Shown: positions 26,819 through 36,056 of the stretch, one piece after another
Numbering within the stretch: the first letter of the stretch is position 1
Layout of the letters: every line of letters begins with the position of its first letter
From: Phytohabitans maris
Lineage (GTDB): Bacteria > Actinomycetota > Actinomycetes > Mycobacteriales > Micromonosporaceae
DNA: 64,000 bases
Direction: 5' to 3'
NCBI RefSeq assembly: GCF_031085175.1
Contig: NZ_JAVHUY010000002.1
Coordinates: 1 to 64,000, forward strand
Made by a program: the position numbers and the translations under genes
Notes under the pieces: model-generated
Told to the model about the DNA's origin: nothing
Database searches by the model: none
Seen by the model: only the letters and a program-made list of their open reading frames with translations

Positions 26819-27430
26819 TCATGGAATTGAGACCTTTCTTCCGGTGATGGTCCAGCCCTCGCGGACCAGGCGGCCGACCGACTCGACGAGCTGGCGCCGC
26901 TCGGCCTCCTTGATCCGCTCGGTGAGCGTCTCTTCCGTGTCGTCGGGGAGCACGGGCACCGCGACCTGGGCGATGATCGGCCCGGTGTCGACGCCGGCGT
27001 CCACGAAGAACAGCGTCGCGCCGGTCACCCGCACCCCGTAGGTGAGCGCGTCGCGCGGGCCGTGCATGCCGGGGAACGCGGGGAGCAGCGAGTTGTGCGT
27101 GTTGATGTAGCGGTCGCCGAAGGCGCCCAGGAACGCGGCACCGACCAGCTTGAGGAAGCCCGCGGAGATGACCAGGTCGGGCTTGTGCTCGGCGACGTGC
27201 CCGGTGAGCGCGGCGTCCCACTCCTCGCGGGTCGGGTAGGCGCGGACCGGGTCGACGAAGGTCGGTACCCCCGCCGCGGCGGCCCGGTCGAGGCCCGCGA
27301 TGCCGGCGCGGGCGCCGCCCCCCGCCACCACCCGGGCGCCGTACGCCGGGTCGGCGGCGGCGTCCAGTAGGGCCTGCAAGTTGCTGCCCGAGCCGGATAC
27401 CAGGACGACGAGGCGAGCGGGTTGCGGCAC
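26819..27430 (-). CDS. purN: phosphoribosylglycinamide formyltransferase
   Basis: A 203-aa GAR transformylase using formyl-THF in purine synthesis. The substrate-binding loop is [14 protein letters not shown] near the start. The catalytic Asn-His-Asp set is seen in [15 protein letters not shown] and [11 protein letters not shown]. The start is the GTG at 27430, since upstream codons give no family residues. It is the first gene of the purN-purH pair and is divergent from the proline/glutamine-rich membrane protein. Confidence 0.95.
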   Translation of the reverse strand: MPQPARLVVLVSGSGSNLQALLDAAADPAYGARVVAGGGARAGIAGLDRAAAAGVPTFVDPVRAYPTREEWDAALTGHVAEHKPDLVISAGFLKLVGAAFLGAFGDRYINTHNSLLPAFPGMHGPRDALTYGVRVTGATLFFVDAGVDTGPIIAQVAVPVLPDDTEETLTERIKEAERRQLVESVGRLVREGWTITGRKVSIP

Positions 27431-27538
27431 GTCGAAACCCTACCGGGACCTCGCGGAGTGGTGTTGACCAGGTACGCTGCCGGTCGCCGTGGGTCACCCG
27501 ACAGGAGGACCCTGCACTCTCGTCACCAAGGAGCTCCG

Positions 27539-28093
27539 ATGCAGCCCGGCTATCCAGGCCAGGACCCGTACGGCCAGCAGCCCCAGGACCCGAACGCGCA
27601 GCCACCCTACGGCCAGCCCCAGTATGGTCAGCCGCCCACCTCCGGCCAGCCCTATGGGCAGCCGACCTCGGGCCAGCCGTACGGGCAGCCGACCTCCGGG
27701 CAGCCGTACCAGGACCCGTACGCCGCTCAGCAGCCCTACCAGGACCCGTACGGGCAGCCCGCCTCGGGCCAGCCGTACCCGCAGGCGCCGATCTACCCGG
27801 GAGCGGGTTACGGCGCGCCGGCGCCCACCGGGCAGAGCAACACCCAGGGCCTGGTCGGCATGATCCTCGGCATCGCCTCGATCCCGCTCGCCCTGTGCTG
27901 CGCGTTCGTCGGCCTGGGCCTGGGCATCGCCGGCGCGGTCCTCGGCTTCATGGGCCGCAACAAGGCCGACCAGGGTCTGGCGAGCAACCGCGGGCAGGCG
28001 CAGGCCGGTTTCATCTGCGGCATCATCGGCGCGGTCATCGGTGTCGCCAATGGGATCCTCGGCCTGGTCCTGAACATTGGTTACAACTTCTAG
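27539..28093 (+). CDS. Gln/Pro/Tyr-rich DUF4190-like membrane protein
   Basis: A 184-aa small membrane protein. Residues 1-100 are a disordered region of GQP/DPYG repeats, including three near-identical PTSGQPYGQ-type units that are also repeated in the DNA. Two hydrophobic segments follow (about 105-135 and 155-180, [17 protein letters not shown] and [17 protein letters not shown]) with GRNKADQG between them, the DUF4190 pattern. AAGGAG precedes the ATG. The function is unknown. Similar proteins adjoin perM/sucCD loci. Confidence 0.8.
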   Translation: MQPGYPGQDPYGQQPQDPNAQPPYGQPQYGQPPTSGQPYGQPTSGQPYGQPTSGQPYQDPYAAQQPYQDPYGQPASGQPYPQAPIYPGAGYGAPAPTGQSNTQGLVGMILGIASIPLALCCAFVGLGLGIAGAVLGFMGRNKADQGLASNRGQAQAGFICGIIGAVIGVANGILGLVLNIGYNF

Positions 28094-28193
28094 CGATTTG
28101 CGCGGTTGATGGGCTTGACGGGCAACTGATCAAAGGCGAGCATCGTCCAGCTACGTAAAACCGACAGAGAAACAAATTGGGGAGGAACAGAAA

Positions 28194-28424
28194 GTGTCAT
28201 ACCCGCCGCCCGCCGCACAGCCGGCGAACGACAAGACGACCCTCTGGGGGGTCCTGGGCATCGTCATCGGCCTGATCTGCTGCTGGCCCGCCGGCATCGT
28301 CTTCGGCATCCTCTCGCTGCAGGAGGCGAAGAAGTCTGGCAAGTCGCCGACGCTGGCCTACATCGCCTTCGCCGCGTGCGCGCTCAACCTGCTCGGTTCG
28401 GTCTTCTACTGGACCTCTCGCTGA
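28194..28424 (+). CDS. small two-helix membrane protein, paralogue of 29951-30187
   Basis: A 76-aa protein with a short Pro-rich N-terminus (YPPPAAQPAND), a first membrane segment with GIVIGLICCWPAGIVFGIL, a charged loop QEAKKSGKS and a second segment. The GTG at 28194 is preceded by GGGGAGGAACAG. It is about 65% identical by eye to the protein at 29951-30187, from which it is separated by perM on the other strand. The family is unnamed here and the function is unknown. Confidence 0.75.
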   Translation: MSYPPPAAQPANDKTTLWGVLGIVIGLICCWPAGIVFGILSLQEAKKSGKSPTLAYIAFAACALNLLGSVFYWTSR

Positions 28425-28433
28425 GTGATCGGT

Positions 28434-28476
28434 GTTCGGGGCGTTCCGGGACAACCGGGGCGCCCCGAACCGTTTT
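28434..28476 (+). terminator. rho-independent terminator
   Basis: GTTCGGGGCG (28434-28443) pairs perfectly with CGCCCCGAAC (28461-28470), followed by CGTTTT. It lies between the small membrane gene and the convergent perM. Confidence 0.75.
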
Positions 28477-28486
28477 CGCGGGCCGC

Positions 28487-29788
28487 TCAGGGTCCGGTGA
28501 ACGCTCTCGTCCCCGCGGCGCCGATCACCGCGCCCACGGCCACCACCACCGCTGACATCGCCGCCACCTGCCACGCGACCGGCCCGATCTCCGCCATCCG
28601 CCCCCCGCCGAGCGGGCCGCCGGAGACCAGCGCGCCGGCGCCCAGCACCAGGCCGGCGACCGGCCCGGAGAGCAGCGCGGCCCCGAGCACCATCCGCCAC
28701 CGGGCCGACGGGTCGGCCCGCAGCATGCGGCGGGCGAGCAGCCAGCCCGCGGCCATCCCGGCCACGACCGGCACGGCGAGCAGCGCGGCACCGGCCCCGC
28801 CCAGCGGCCCGTCCGGCAGGCCGGCCAGCAGCGGTACCGCCGGCAGCGCGCCGACCGACACCTCGGTGGTACGCACCACCGTCTCGGTGCCGACCGCGAA
28901 CCCGGGGCCGAGCAGGTAGGCGGCGGACCAGACGGCGGCGTTCGGCGCGTACGCGACGCAGACCAGCGTGATGCCGGCCTGGCCGGTCACCCCGGTGCGG
29001 TACGCACCGAGCATGTCGGTCGCGTTGCCCGCGCCCAGCGCCACGGCCAGCCCGGCCGCGCCCGCCCCGGCGCCGAGCACCAGGAACGCGGCCACCACAC
29101 CGGTGCGCAGCCCGTCGCGCAGCACTCCGGGCATCCGGCGGGCCACGAGGCGCAGCGCTCCGGTCGTGCGGAGCGCCCCGACCAGCGCGGCGGCGGCCCC
29201 GAACGCGGCGAGCGTCAGGCCGGCCCGGGGTGGCGAGGCGGAGACGCTTCCGGTGTTGAGGATGGCGGCGGCGAGCAGGCCGATCACCCCGTACCCGAGG
29301 CCGACCGTGCCCGCGACGGCGAGTGCCTGGGCCGGTGTGCCGCGGTGGCGCGCGCCGATGGCCCGGCTGACGTGTACGCCCGCGCGGGACACCCGCCAGG
29401 CCGCGAGCGCCGCGAGCGCCAGCGGGGCGAGGCCGAGCGGGCCGGTCGGGGTGTCCAGCGGCACGCCGTGCCCGAGCAGCCAGCCGGCCAGGCCGAGGCG
29501 GGCCGCGCCGGGCAGCGAGCCGGAGTCCTCGGCGAACTGGGCCATGGCCAGGACGGCGGCCACCGGCAGGTACGACAGCAGGGCGGCCCAGAGCGTGGCC
29601 ACCGCGACGGCCAGCGGGAGCGGGGCACGGCGCGACCGCCGGGCGGAGCCACCAGGGCGGGCGCCGCGGGCCGGGCCGGAGCGCTGGCTGGGCAGCCGGA
29701 CGGTTTCCTGCTCCCGGACCGTGATGCGCACAGTCTCCCTGTTGGCCGGGTCTTCCGGCTCGGGCTGGTCAGGGGTGGTGGCTGGCAT
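28487..29788 (-). CDS. perM: DUF6350 polytopic membrane protein, PerM-like
   Basis: A 433-aa membrane protein with a charged N-terminal tail of about 55 residues and roughly ten hydrophobic segments rich in Ala, Gly, Leu and Val. DUF6350 includes mycobacterial PerM (Rv0955), needed for cell division under stress. The match rests on topology, size and position: M. tuberculosis also has sucC-sucD, perM, purN and purH in this order. There are no catalytic motifs. The gene symbol is inferred by synteny, and a division role in this organism is untested. Confidence 0.75.
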   Translation of the reverse strand: MPATTPDQPEPEDPANRETVRITVREQETVRLPSQRSGPARGARPGGSARRSRRAPLPLAVAVATLWAALLSYLPVAAVLAMAQFAEDSGSLPGAARLGLAGWLLGHGVPLDTPTGPLGLAPLALAALAAWRVSRAGVHVSRAIGARHRGTPAQALAVAGTVGLGYGVIGLLAAAILNTGSVSASPPRAGLTLAAFGAAAALVGALRTTGALRLVARRMPGVLRDGLRTGVVAAFLVLGAGAGAAGLAVALGAGNATDMLGAYRTGVTGQAGITLVCVAYAPNAAVWSAAYLLGPGFAVGTETVVRTTEVSVGALPAVPLLAGLPDGPLGGAGAALLAVPVVAGMAAGWLLARRMLRADPSARWRMVLGAALLSGPVAGLVLGAGALVSGGPLGGGRMAEIGPVAWQVAAMSAVVVAVGAVIGAAGTRAFTGP

Positions 29789-29950
29789 CAGGCCCTACTC
29801 TGACACGCGGCGGGCCCGGCTCGATGGCGACACCACCGTCGATCATGGCGTTCTCAGGGCAATATGCGGGCATATCGGGACGTTTTAGCGTTAGCCTCAG
29901 CCGAGGACCGCGATCATCGGGGGTCGCGGACGTGACCCGCGGAGATCAGC

Positions 29951-30187
29951 ATGAGCGCACCATATCCGCCCCCCGCGGCGGCGCCGTCCAACGACCGGAC
30001 CACGCTCTGGGGCGTACTCGGCATCGTGATCGGTCTGATCTGCTGCTGGCCCCTCGGCCTGCTCTTCGCGTTCCTGTCGTTCCGCGACGCGCGCAGGTTC
30101 GGCAAGCAGCCGACGCTGGCCTACATCGCGTTCGCCGCCTGCGCGATCGGCATCATCTGGAACATCATCTACGCGGCGAACCGCTGA
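29951..30187 (+). CDS. small two-helix membrane protein, paralogue of 28194-28424
   Basis: A 78-aa protein with a PPPAAAPSNDRTTLW N-terminus, a first membrane segment GIVIGLICCWPLGLLFAFL, a basic loop RDARRFGKQ and a second segment ending IIYAANR. The ATG at 29951 follows GGAGATC. Conserved TLWGVLGIVIGLICCWP and PTLAYIAFAACA show it is a duplicate of the gene at 28194. The function is unknown. Confidence 0.75.
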   Translation: MSAPYPPPAAAPSNDRTTLWGVLGIVIGLICCWPLGLLFAFLSFRDARRFGKQPTLAYIAFAACAIGIIWNIIYAANR

Positions 30188-30191
30188 GACG

Positions 30192-30225
30192 ACGGAAGGG
30201 CTCCCCGCGCGGGGAGCCCTTCCGT
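30192..30225. terminator. bidirectional terminator hairpin
   Basis: ACGGAAGGGCTCCCCG (30192-30207) and CGGGGAGCCCTTCCGT (30210-30225) form a perfect 16-bp stem. It lies four bases after the small membrane gene and 14 before the sucD stop, serving both convergent genes. Confidence 0.85.
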
Positions 30226-30239
30226 GCCGGATCGCTGGT

Positions 30240-31121
30240 TCAGCTCATCAGCTCGCGCATGAGCCGCGCGGTCTCGCTCGGGGTCTTGCCGACCTTGACG
30301 CCGGCGGCCTCCAGCGCGACCTTCTTCGCCTCGGCCGTGCCGGAGGAGCCGGAGATGATCGCGCCGGCGTGCCCCATGGTCTTGCCGGGCGGCGCGGTGA
30401 AGCCGGCGATGTAGCCGACCACCGGCTTCGTGACGTTGGCCTTGATGAACTCGGCCGCCCGCTCTTCGGCGTCGCCGCCGATCTCACCGATCATCACGAT
30501 CGCGTCGGTGTCGGGGTCGTCCTGGAACGCGGCCAGCGCGTCGATGTGCGTCGTGCCGATCACCGGGTCGCCACCGATGCCGACGCAGGTGGAGAAGCCG
30601 ATGTCGCTCAGCTCGTACATCATCTGGTAGGTGAGCGTGCCGCTCTTGCTCACCAGGCCGATCCGGCCGGCGCCGGTGATGTCGGCCGGGATGATGCCCG
30701 CGTTGGCGGCGCCCGGCGAGGCGATGCCCGGGCAGTTGGGGCCGATGATGCGCGTCTTCTGCCCCTTGCCGACGTTGTACGCCCACGACGACGCGGTGTC
30801 GTGCACCGGGATGCCCTCGGTGATCACCACGGCGAGCGGGATCTCGGCGTCGATCGCCTCGATGACCGCGGCCTTGGCGAACGCCGGCGGCACGAAGATC
30901 ACCGTGACGTCCGCGCCGGTCTCCTTCATGGCGTCGGCCACCGTCGCGAAGACCGGCAGCGCGGTGCCGTCGAAGTCGACCGTCTGACCCGCCTTGCGCG
31001 GGTTGGTGCCGCCGACCACGTGGGTGCCCGCGGCGAGCATCCGCCGGGTGTGCTTGGAGCCCTCGGAACCGGTGATGCCCTGGACGATGACCTTCGAGTC
31101 CTTGGTCAGCCAGATTGCCAT
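30240..31121 (-). CDS. sucD: succinate-CoA ligase, alpha subunit
   Basis: A 293-aa alpha subunit of succinyl-CoA synthetase (TCA cycle, substrate-level phosphorylation). The CoA-binding Rossmann domain starts with [17 protein letters not shown]. The phosphorylated catalytic His lies in [11 protein letters not shown] (about residue 248). [15 protein letters not shown] and [14 protein letters not shown] are family blocks. The ATG at 31121 lies two bases after the sucC stop, so the subunits are coupled. Confidence 0.95.
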   Translation of the reverse strand: MAIWLTKDSKVIVQGITGSEGSKHTRRMLAAGTHVVGGTNPRKAGQTVDFDGTALPVFATVADAMKETGADVTVIFVPPAFAKAAVIEAIDAEIPLAVVITEGIPVHDTASSWAYNVGKGQKTRIIGPNCPGIASPGAANAGIIPADITGAGRIGLVSKSGTLTYQMMYELSDIGFSTCVGIGGDPVIGTTHIDALAAFQDDPDTDAIVMIGEIGGDAEERAAEFIKANVTKPVVGYIAGFTAPPGKTMGHAGAIISGSSGTAEAKKVALEAAGVKVGKTPSETARLMRELMS

Positions 31122-31123
31122 GA

Positions 31124-32302
31124 TCAGACTCCTGCCGCGGCGAGCTCGGCGGCGCGCTTGGCCGCCCCATCCATAGTGTCCACCCGTTCGACCAGCGCAT
31201 TCGCCGCTCCGTCGAGGATGGCCCGGCCAGCCTCGGCGTTGTTGCCGTCGAGCCGTACGACCAGCGGCTTGGTGACCCGCTCGCCGCGCTGCTCCAGCAG
31301 GCCGAGGGCGTGCACGATGCCGTTGGCCACCTCGTCGCAGGCGGTGATGCCGCCGAAGACGTTGACGAACACGCTCTTCACGGACGGGTCGGAGAGCACG
31401 ATCTCCAGGCCGTTGGCCATCACCGCCGCGCTCGCGCCGCCGCCGATGTCGAGGAAGTTGGCCGGCTTGACCCCGCCGTACTCCTCCCCCGCGTACGCCA
31501 CCACGTCGAGCGTGGACATGACCAGGCCCGCGCCGTTGCCGATGATGCCGACCTCGCCGTCGAGCTTGACGTAGTTGAGGTCTTTTTCCTTCGCGCGCTG
31601 CTCCAGCGGGTCGACCGCAGCCTGGTCGACCAGCTCCTCGTGCTCCGGGTGGCGGAAGGTCGCGTTGGCGTCGAGCGTCACCTTCGCGTCGAGGCACAGC
31701 ACCTGGCCGCTGTCGGTCTTGGCCAGCGGGTTGACCTCGACCAGCGTCGCGTCCTCGGAGACGAACGTCTCCCAGAGCTTCACCGCGATGTCCACGACCT
31801 GGTCGGCCACGTCCGCCGGGAAGGCGGCGTGGGCCACGATCTCGCGGGCCTTGGCCTCGTTGACGCCCACGCTCGCGTCGATCGCGACCTTGGCCACCTT
31901 GTCCGGCGACTCCTCGGCGACCTGCTCGATCTCCATGCCGCCGGCCACGCTGGCGATGCAGAGGAAGGTACGGTTCGCGCGGTCGAGCAGGTACGAGAAG
32001 TAGTACTCCTCGGCGATGTCCGCGGTCACCGTCAGCATGACCTTGTGGACCGTGTGACCCTTGATGTCCATGCCGAGGATGTTCGTGGCGTGGGCCACCG
32101 CCTCCCCGGCGTCATCGGCGAGCTTGACCCCGCCGGCCTTGCCCCGGCCCCCGACCTTTACCTGGGCCTTGACGACCACGCGTCCGCCAAGGCGCTCGGC
32201 GATCGCGCGGGCCTCCTCCGGGGTCGTGGCGACGCCACCGGCCAGCACGGGCAGCCCATGCCGGTCGAACAGCTCGCGCCCCTGGTACTCGTACAGGTCC
32301 AC
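31124..32302 (-). CDS. sucC: succinate-CoA ligase, beta subunit
   Basis: A 392-aa beta subunit with an N-terminal ATP-grasp domain ([36 protein letters not shown]) and a C-terminal CoA-ligase domain ([19 protein letters not shown]). It pairs with SucD for ADP- or GDP-dependent succinyl-CoA conversion. The GTG start at 32302 follows GAGGGTGCTAC. The 132-nt region upstream should hold the operon promoter, though no clear consensus was seen. Confidence 0.95.
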   Translation of the reverse strand: MDLYEYQGRELFDRHGLPVLAGGVATTPEEARAIAERLGGRVVVKAQVKVGGRGKAGGVKLADDAGEAVAHATNILGMDIKGHTVHKVMLTVTADIAEEYYFSYLLDRANRTFLCIASVAGGMEIEQVAEESPDKVAKVAIDASVGVNEAKAREIVAHAAFPADVADQVVDIAVKLWETFVSEDATLVEVNPLAKTDSGQVLCLDAKVTLDANATFRHPEHEELVDQAAVDPLEQRAKEKDLNYVKLDGEVGIIGNGAGLVMSTLDVVAYAGEEYGGVKPANFLDIGGGASAAVMANGLEIVLSDPSVKSVFVNVFGGITACDEVANGIVHALGLLEQRGERVTKPLVVRLDGNNAEAGRAILDGAANALVERVDTMDGAAKRAAELAAAGV

Positions 32303-32434
32303 GTAGCACCCTCAGCGTGAGAAAACGGTTGACGCCTGTCATCGGAAAGAAACAGGCCATTGGGCGCAGCCTAGCGACACGCGTACGCCTGGCAACCGAG
32401 CGGGCGACCGGTGTGCGGTACTGCACACCCGGCC

Positions 32435-33154
32435 TCAGGTGACGTGCACCCGGCCCGCGGAGAAGTGGGCGACCGCGCCGATGATCTCGGCCTCCGGCCG
32501 GTCGGCGAAGTTGAGCGGCGCGGTGAAGCCGGTGCCGAAGACGAGCTGCTGCATGCCGGAGTCGAGCGCGGTGAAGGCGCCGAGGTTGGTGCCGGTACGC
32601 GGGTCGCGTGGCTTGACGCAGAGCATCTTGTCGAACGCCCAGCGCCGCCGGTACACCCGCTCGATCGCCTCCCAGGGCAGCCAGATCGCCTGGCCCCGGG
32701 TGGGGCGGGTCTTGATCCAGAGCCCTGCCGGGCCGATCGCGAGCACCGGGCCGCCGGAGGCGAGCAGCCAGATCTGCAGCCCGAAGATGAGGCCGAACAT
32801 CACCGCGAAGCAGCCGAACACGCCGAGCGCGGCGAGTGGCTCCCCCGAGCCGGCACCGATGAGCGCGGCGAAGACGAGCGAGACGCCGCCGCCGATACCG
32901 CCGAAGAGGAGCACGCGCTTCTTGACGCTGTGCCGCGCGATGAACGGCTGGTCCTCCGGGATCCGCTTCGTCACCGGTAGCGGTTGCGGTGGCGGCTGCT
33001 GCGGGTAGCCCTGGGGATGTGGCGGGTACGGCTGGTAGGGCGGCTGGCCGTACTGAGGGTGAGGGTGAGCCGGGTATGCGCCGGGCGGCGGCGGGTATCC
33101 ACCCGGCGGTGGCGGCTGCCAACCGCCGGGAGGTGGCTGCGGAGGGACGGTCAC
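32435..33154 (-). CDS. proline-rich N-terminus, two-helix membrane protein
   Basis: A 239-aa protein. Residues 1-60 are a Pro/Gly/Tyr/Gln-rich disordered tail (PPPPGGYPPPPGAYPAHP). Two hydrophobic segments follow at about 80-145 (LLFGGIGGGVSLVFAALIGAG, FGCFAVMFGLIFGLQIWLL). The C-terminal 95 residues form a PH-like soluble part (WLPWEAIERVYRRRWAFDKMLCV). The GTG at 33154 is the most likely start: the tail begins there, and the region upstream has no ribosome site. The function is unknown. Its position beside sucC resembles proline-rich Rv0954 near sucCD. Confidence 0.7.
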   Translation of the reverse strand: MTVPPQPPPGGWQPPPPGGYPPPPGAYPAHPHPQYGQPPYQPYPPHPQGYPQQPPPQPLPVTKRIPEDQPFIARHSVKKRVLLFGGIGGGVSLVFAALIGAGSGEPLAALGVFGCFAVMFGLIFGLQIWLLASGGPVLAIGPAGLWIKTRPTRGQAIWLPWEAIERVYRRRWAFDKMLCVKPRDPRTGTNLGAFTALDSGMQQLVFGTGFTAPLNFADRPEAEIIGAVAHFSAGRVHVT

Positions 33155-33243
33155 GAGCGCACAGGGTACGCCGGAATCTTTTTGCGGGGCCTGCGTAACC
33201 CCCTGTGAAGGGCGTCGTTGATTCAAGTGTCTGAGCGATACAG

Positions 33244-33359
33244 CAACGACGAAGACGGCCGATGCCCTGTCGGTCGAGGGGTGGCGGCGGGGCATCGTGC
33301 ATAGAGAGGCCGGACGTGTGAGGGGTGCGTCCGGCCTCTCCCTTTATCCATCGTCGTTG
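33244..33359 (+). ncRNA. candidate structured RNA, three-stem junction
   Basis: Three nested or adjacent stems can form: P1 CAACGACGA (33244-33252) with TCGTCGTTG (33351-33359); P2 CGATGCCC (33260-33267) with GGGCATCG (33290-33297); P3 GAGAGGCCGGAC (33304-33315) with GTCCGGCCTCTC (33329-33340). The loops of P2 and P3 both contain GAGGGGTG. P3 is followed by CCTTTAT, a weak terminator on the plus strand. No coding potential was seen here. The direction of transcription is not certain; on the minus strand the two loops would be C-rich (CACCCCTC). Confidence 0.45.
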
Positions 33360-33396
33360 TCCAGTGTGGAACGACTAACGACAACGGTGCGTAATG

Positions 33397-33801
33397 CTAT
33401 GCCACCGGTTGCGTGACGTTCGCCCGCACCCATTCGACGATCGCCTGTGTTGTCGCACCCGGAGTAAATATCTTCGCGACACCGAGTCGCTCTAGTTCTG
33501 GAATGTCGGCGTCCGGAATGATGCCGCCGCCGAAGACGACGATGTCGGTCGCGCCCCGCTCGGCCAGCAGGTCCAGCACCCGCCGGAAGAGCGTCATGTG
33601 CGCCCCGGAGAGCACGGAGAGGCCGACAGCGTCGGCGTCCTCCTGGATCGCGGTCTCGACGATCTGCTCCGGCGTCTGGTGCAGCCCGGTGTAGACGACC
33701 TCCATGCCAGCGTCGCGCAGCGCCCGCGCGACGACCTTCGCGCCGCGGTCGTGGCCGTCCAGACCCGGCTTGGCGACGACGACCCGTATCCGAGAACCCA
33801 T
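33397..33801 (-). CDS. cobalamin B12-binding domain protein (mutase small domain)
   Basis: A 134-aa stand-alone B12-binding Rossmann domain, as in the C-terminus of methylmalonyl-CoA mutase. The cobalt-ligand motif is DGHDRG (His near residue 17), followed by [10 protein letters not shown] and [10 protein letters not shown] that wrap the nucleotide tail. The ATG at 33801 is used; a GTG two codons earlier is also possible. No mutase large subunit is nearby, so it may partner with one elsewhere, as in split acyl-CoA mutases. Confidence 0.88.
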   Translation of the reverse strand: MGSRIRVVVAKPGLDGHDRGAKVVARALRDAGMEVVYTGLHQTPEQIVETAIQEDADAVGLSVLSGAHMTLFRRVLDLLAERGATDIVVFGGGIIPDADIPELERLGVAKIFTPGATTQAIVEWVRANVTQPVA

Positions 33802-34221
33802 CAGCACTGCACCTTCCCGACCGCGTAGCTCACCTGAACGAACGGTAACCCCACGGACGCGCAGCGGAAACATGAGGACCACCACGGGCCACCGAGCGCA
33901 TCGCGAGACCGTCCTTTGAGGAGAGCAAGCATTTACCGCTGTTGAACAGATCACATAACTATCAGTATTATTCGATGTGACTGAACGCTACTAACGAGTG
34001 GGCTCACAAATAGTAACGAATTCCGGCATTCCACAACGGACAGTACGGGGTTCTGTAGGGAATTTGCCCGTTCGGGTTGTGACACGCCTATGGGCTTAGT
34101 TACGGTGTCCCACGGCTGTCATCCCGGCCCCCACGGGACGACAGCGCGGCAAACCGAGCGTTCACCCCCCTCACTCGAGACGCTCGTTCGCCGCCAGCCT
34201 GACGGATACCGGAGGATGTGC
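33802..34221. other. gene-free leader region before the tandem M23 genes
   Basis: Bases 33930-34030 are noticeably A+T richer than the rest and probably carry promoters for both flanking genes. Nearer the M23 gene there are two possible transcript hairpins: GCTGTCATCCCG with CGGGACGACAGC (about 34115-34144, one mismatch) and CGAGCGT with ACGCTCG (about 34157-34185). They suggest a structured 5' leader. No known riboswitch core was recognised. Confidence 0.4.
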
Positions 34222-34935
34222 GTGCGCCAGCGCTTGTCGTCTGAGCCCGACCGCTACCGCGGTCGACGACGCGTCCCCACACCACCGCGCAGTCGCTACG
34301 CGGCAGTTGTCACCACCGCGTTCGTCGGCGCCGGGATCGTGGCGCTCGGTGCGGGCGCCATGCCGGACGCGAAGACGGTCGACCCGTCGGCGATCGCCGA
34401 CCTCGACCAGGCATCTACCCAGCAGGACCTCGCCGAGCGCGCGGAGGACGCCAGTAGGGCGTCCCGCGACGGGCGGTCCGACACCGCCGCGCAGCCGGCG
34501 TCCGACGACGTCTGGATGCTCCCGCTGCACGGCTACGAGTTCACCTCGGCCTACGGCATGCGCTGGGGCCAGCTCCACGCCGGCGTCGACCTGGCCGCGC
34601 CGGAGGGCACGCCCTACGTCGCGGCGCACGCCGGCACGGTAAAGCTCGCCGGCTACTACGGCGGCTACGGCTACGCGGTGATCCTCGACCACGGCAACGG
34701 CGTCGAGACCATCTACGGCCACTCTTCGCAGGTCGCCGTCAAGGCGGGCCAGAAGGTGAAGGCCGGCGAGACGCTCGGCTACGTGGGCAGCACCGGCCAC
34801 GCGTACGGCAACCACCTGCACCTTGAGGTGCATGTCAACGGCCAGCCGCGCGACCCTATCCCGGTCTTCCGCGACCACGGAGCGGACATCAAGCTCGAAG
34901 TCGAGGCAATTGCCACCGATGTAGCCGCCTCCTGA
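34222..34935 (+). CDS. exported M23 family endopeptidase (LytM type), first of tandem pair
   Basis: A 237-aa secreted or membrane-anchored peptidase. The basic N-terminus is followed by a hydrophobic segment (YAAVVTTAFVGAGIVALGAGA), a low-complexity linker, and a C-terminal M23 domain with the zinc ligands in QLHAGVDLA (HxxxD) and HLHLEVHV (HxH). M23 enzymes cut peptidoglycan cross-bridges. The GTG at 34222 lies six bases after GGAGG; the ATG at 34216 is too close to it. The gene is followed by a strong terminator. Confidence 0.88.
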   Translation: MRQRLSSEPDRYRGRRRVPTPPRSRYAAVVTTAFVGAGIVALGAGAMPDAKTVDPSAIADLDQASTQQDLAERAEDASRASRDGRSDTAAQPASDDVWMLPLHGYEFTSAYGMRWGQLHAGVDLAAPEGTPYVAAHAGTVKLAGYYGGYGYAVILDHGNGVETIYGHSSQVAVKAGQKVKAGETLGYVGSTGHAYGNHLHLEVHVNGQPRDPIPVFRDHGADIKLEVEAIATDVAAS

Positions 34936-34955
34936 CCCTGCGTATTGTCCTTCCG

Positions 34956-34988
34956 ACCGCCCGTGCCTCCCGGCATGGGCGGTTTTTT
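34956..34988 (+). terminator. rho-independent terminator
   Basis: ACCGCCCGTGCC (34956-34967) pairs with GGCATGGGCGGT (34972-34983), with one G-U, followed by six T bases. It ends the first M23 gene. Confidence 0.92.
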
Positions 34989-35046
34989 CATGCCCCTGAC
35001 CAGGCAAAGTTTCCCTGGTCACAGCGGCATTTGTGACCGACGCCAC

Positions 35047-35204
35047 TGCTGAGCCGGGCGGGGCTACCGGGTGGTAGCCCGCAAATCCGGGCAAAGCAGC
35101 GCGCGCTCCGGAGAACCCCCGTCGATGGCTTCTCCCACCCCTTCCCGTGGTGAACGGCCGGCAAACAAACATTTCCCGGTCCGACAAACCACGGAGGTCC
35201 CCCC
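35047..35204 (+). promoter_or_regulatory. structured leader before second M23 gene
   Basis: GGGCTACC (35060-35067) pairs with GGTAGCCC (35072-35079), enclosed by short CTGCT/AGCAG complementarity, then an unpaired stretch before the GGAGG that serves the GTG at 35205. It could be a cis-regulatory RNA for a wall hydrolase. The cyclic di-AMP riboswitch conserved core was looked for and not found. Confidence 0.3.
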
Positions 35205-36011
35205 GTGCAGAGCACGCCCCCCTACGTACCGACCCACGCCCGCCCCCGCGGTGGTGAGGTCGTCCGGCACCGGGTACGCACCCGGTTCACCGGTCGCGGC
35301 CGCTTCGTCGTACCCGCTGCGGTCCTGCTCCTCGGTCTGCCCGTCGCCGCCGTATCCGCGGCGGTGAACGGCGGCGGTTCCGGACCGGACACCACGCTGG
35401 CGGTCACCGCCGGCCAGGAGGCGCGCGCCGACTCGGCCGACCGCGCGGACCGGGCGCAGCGCGAGTCGTCACCCACCCCGTCGGCCGCGGCCACCACCAC
35501 GGCTCCCGCCCAGGCGAATGCGCAGGCGCAGGCGAAGGCCGCTCCGGAGGCGACCAAGACGCAGGCGGCCACCCCGGCCCCGAAGGCGACCACCGCCAAG
35601 CCCAAGGCGACCCCTGCCTGGGTCACCCCGATGCCGGGCGGCGAGATCACGTCGTGCTTCGGGCAGCGCTGGGGGGTACTGCACGCGGGCATCGACCTCG
35701 CCGCCGACGAGGGCACCCCGATCCACGCCGCGGCCGCCGGCACCGTCCTGGCCGCCGGCTGGATCTACTCCGGCTACGGCATCTCGGTGATGATCGACCA
35801 CGGTGGCGGCGTACAGACCCACTACGCCCACCAGTCGCGCACCATCGTCCAGCCCGGCCAGAAGGTCAAGGCCGGCCAGGTCATCGGCTACGAGGGTTCC
35901 ACGGGCGACTCCACCGGCCCGCACCTGCACTTCGAGGTGCACATGGGCCTGTGGAACCAGATCAACCCGGCTCCGTTCATGCGGGCGCGGGGCGTCAACC
36001 TGGGCTGCTAA
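35205..36011 (+). CDS. exported M23 family endopeptidase (LytM type), second of tandem pair
   Basis: A 268-aa protein with the same layout as its neighbour: a basic N-terminus, an export/anchor segment (FVVPAAVLLLGLPVAAVSAAV), a long Ala/Thr/Pro/Lys/Gln-rich linker (about residues 75-145) and a C-terminal M23 domain. The zinc ligands are in VLHAGIDLA and HLHFEVHM. Two Cys residues (SCFGQ and the C-terminal LGC) may form a disulfide outside the cell. GGAGG lies seven bases before the GTG start. M. tuberculosis has an M23 gene (Rv0950c) in the same place. Confidence 0.9.
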   Translation: MQSTPPYVPTHARPRGGEVVRHRVRTRFTGRGRFVVPAAVLLLGLPVAAVSAAVNGGGSGPDTTLAVTAGQEARADSADRADRAQRESSPTPSAAATTTAPAQANAQAQAKAAPEATKTQAATPAPKATTAKPKATPAWVTPMPGGEITSCFGQRWGVLHAGIDLAADEGTPIHAAAAGTVLAAGWIYSGYGISVMIDHGGGVQTHYAHQSRTIVQPGQKVKAGQVIGYEGSTGDSTGPHLHFEVHMGLWNQINPAPFMRARGVNLGC

Positions 36012-36056
36012 CGGCACTTGTGCACTACTTGTCCATTTCTATGCACGCAGCGAGCC

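Noticed and set aside
33244-33359. Naming the structured RNA as 6C RNA
   Set aside because: Minus-strand loops contain only four consecutive C, while the 6C motif needs at least six in each loop. A profile search is needed.
34030-35204. Cyclic di-AMP (ydaO) riboswitch before the M23 genes
   Set aside because: I looked for the conserved GAACCC and GGGGAC-type core blocks and did not find them in either leader.
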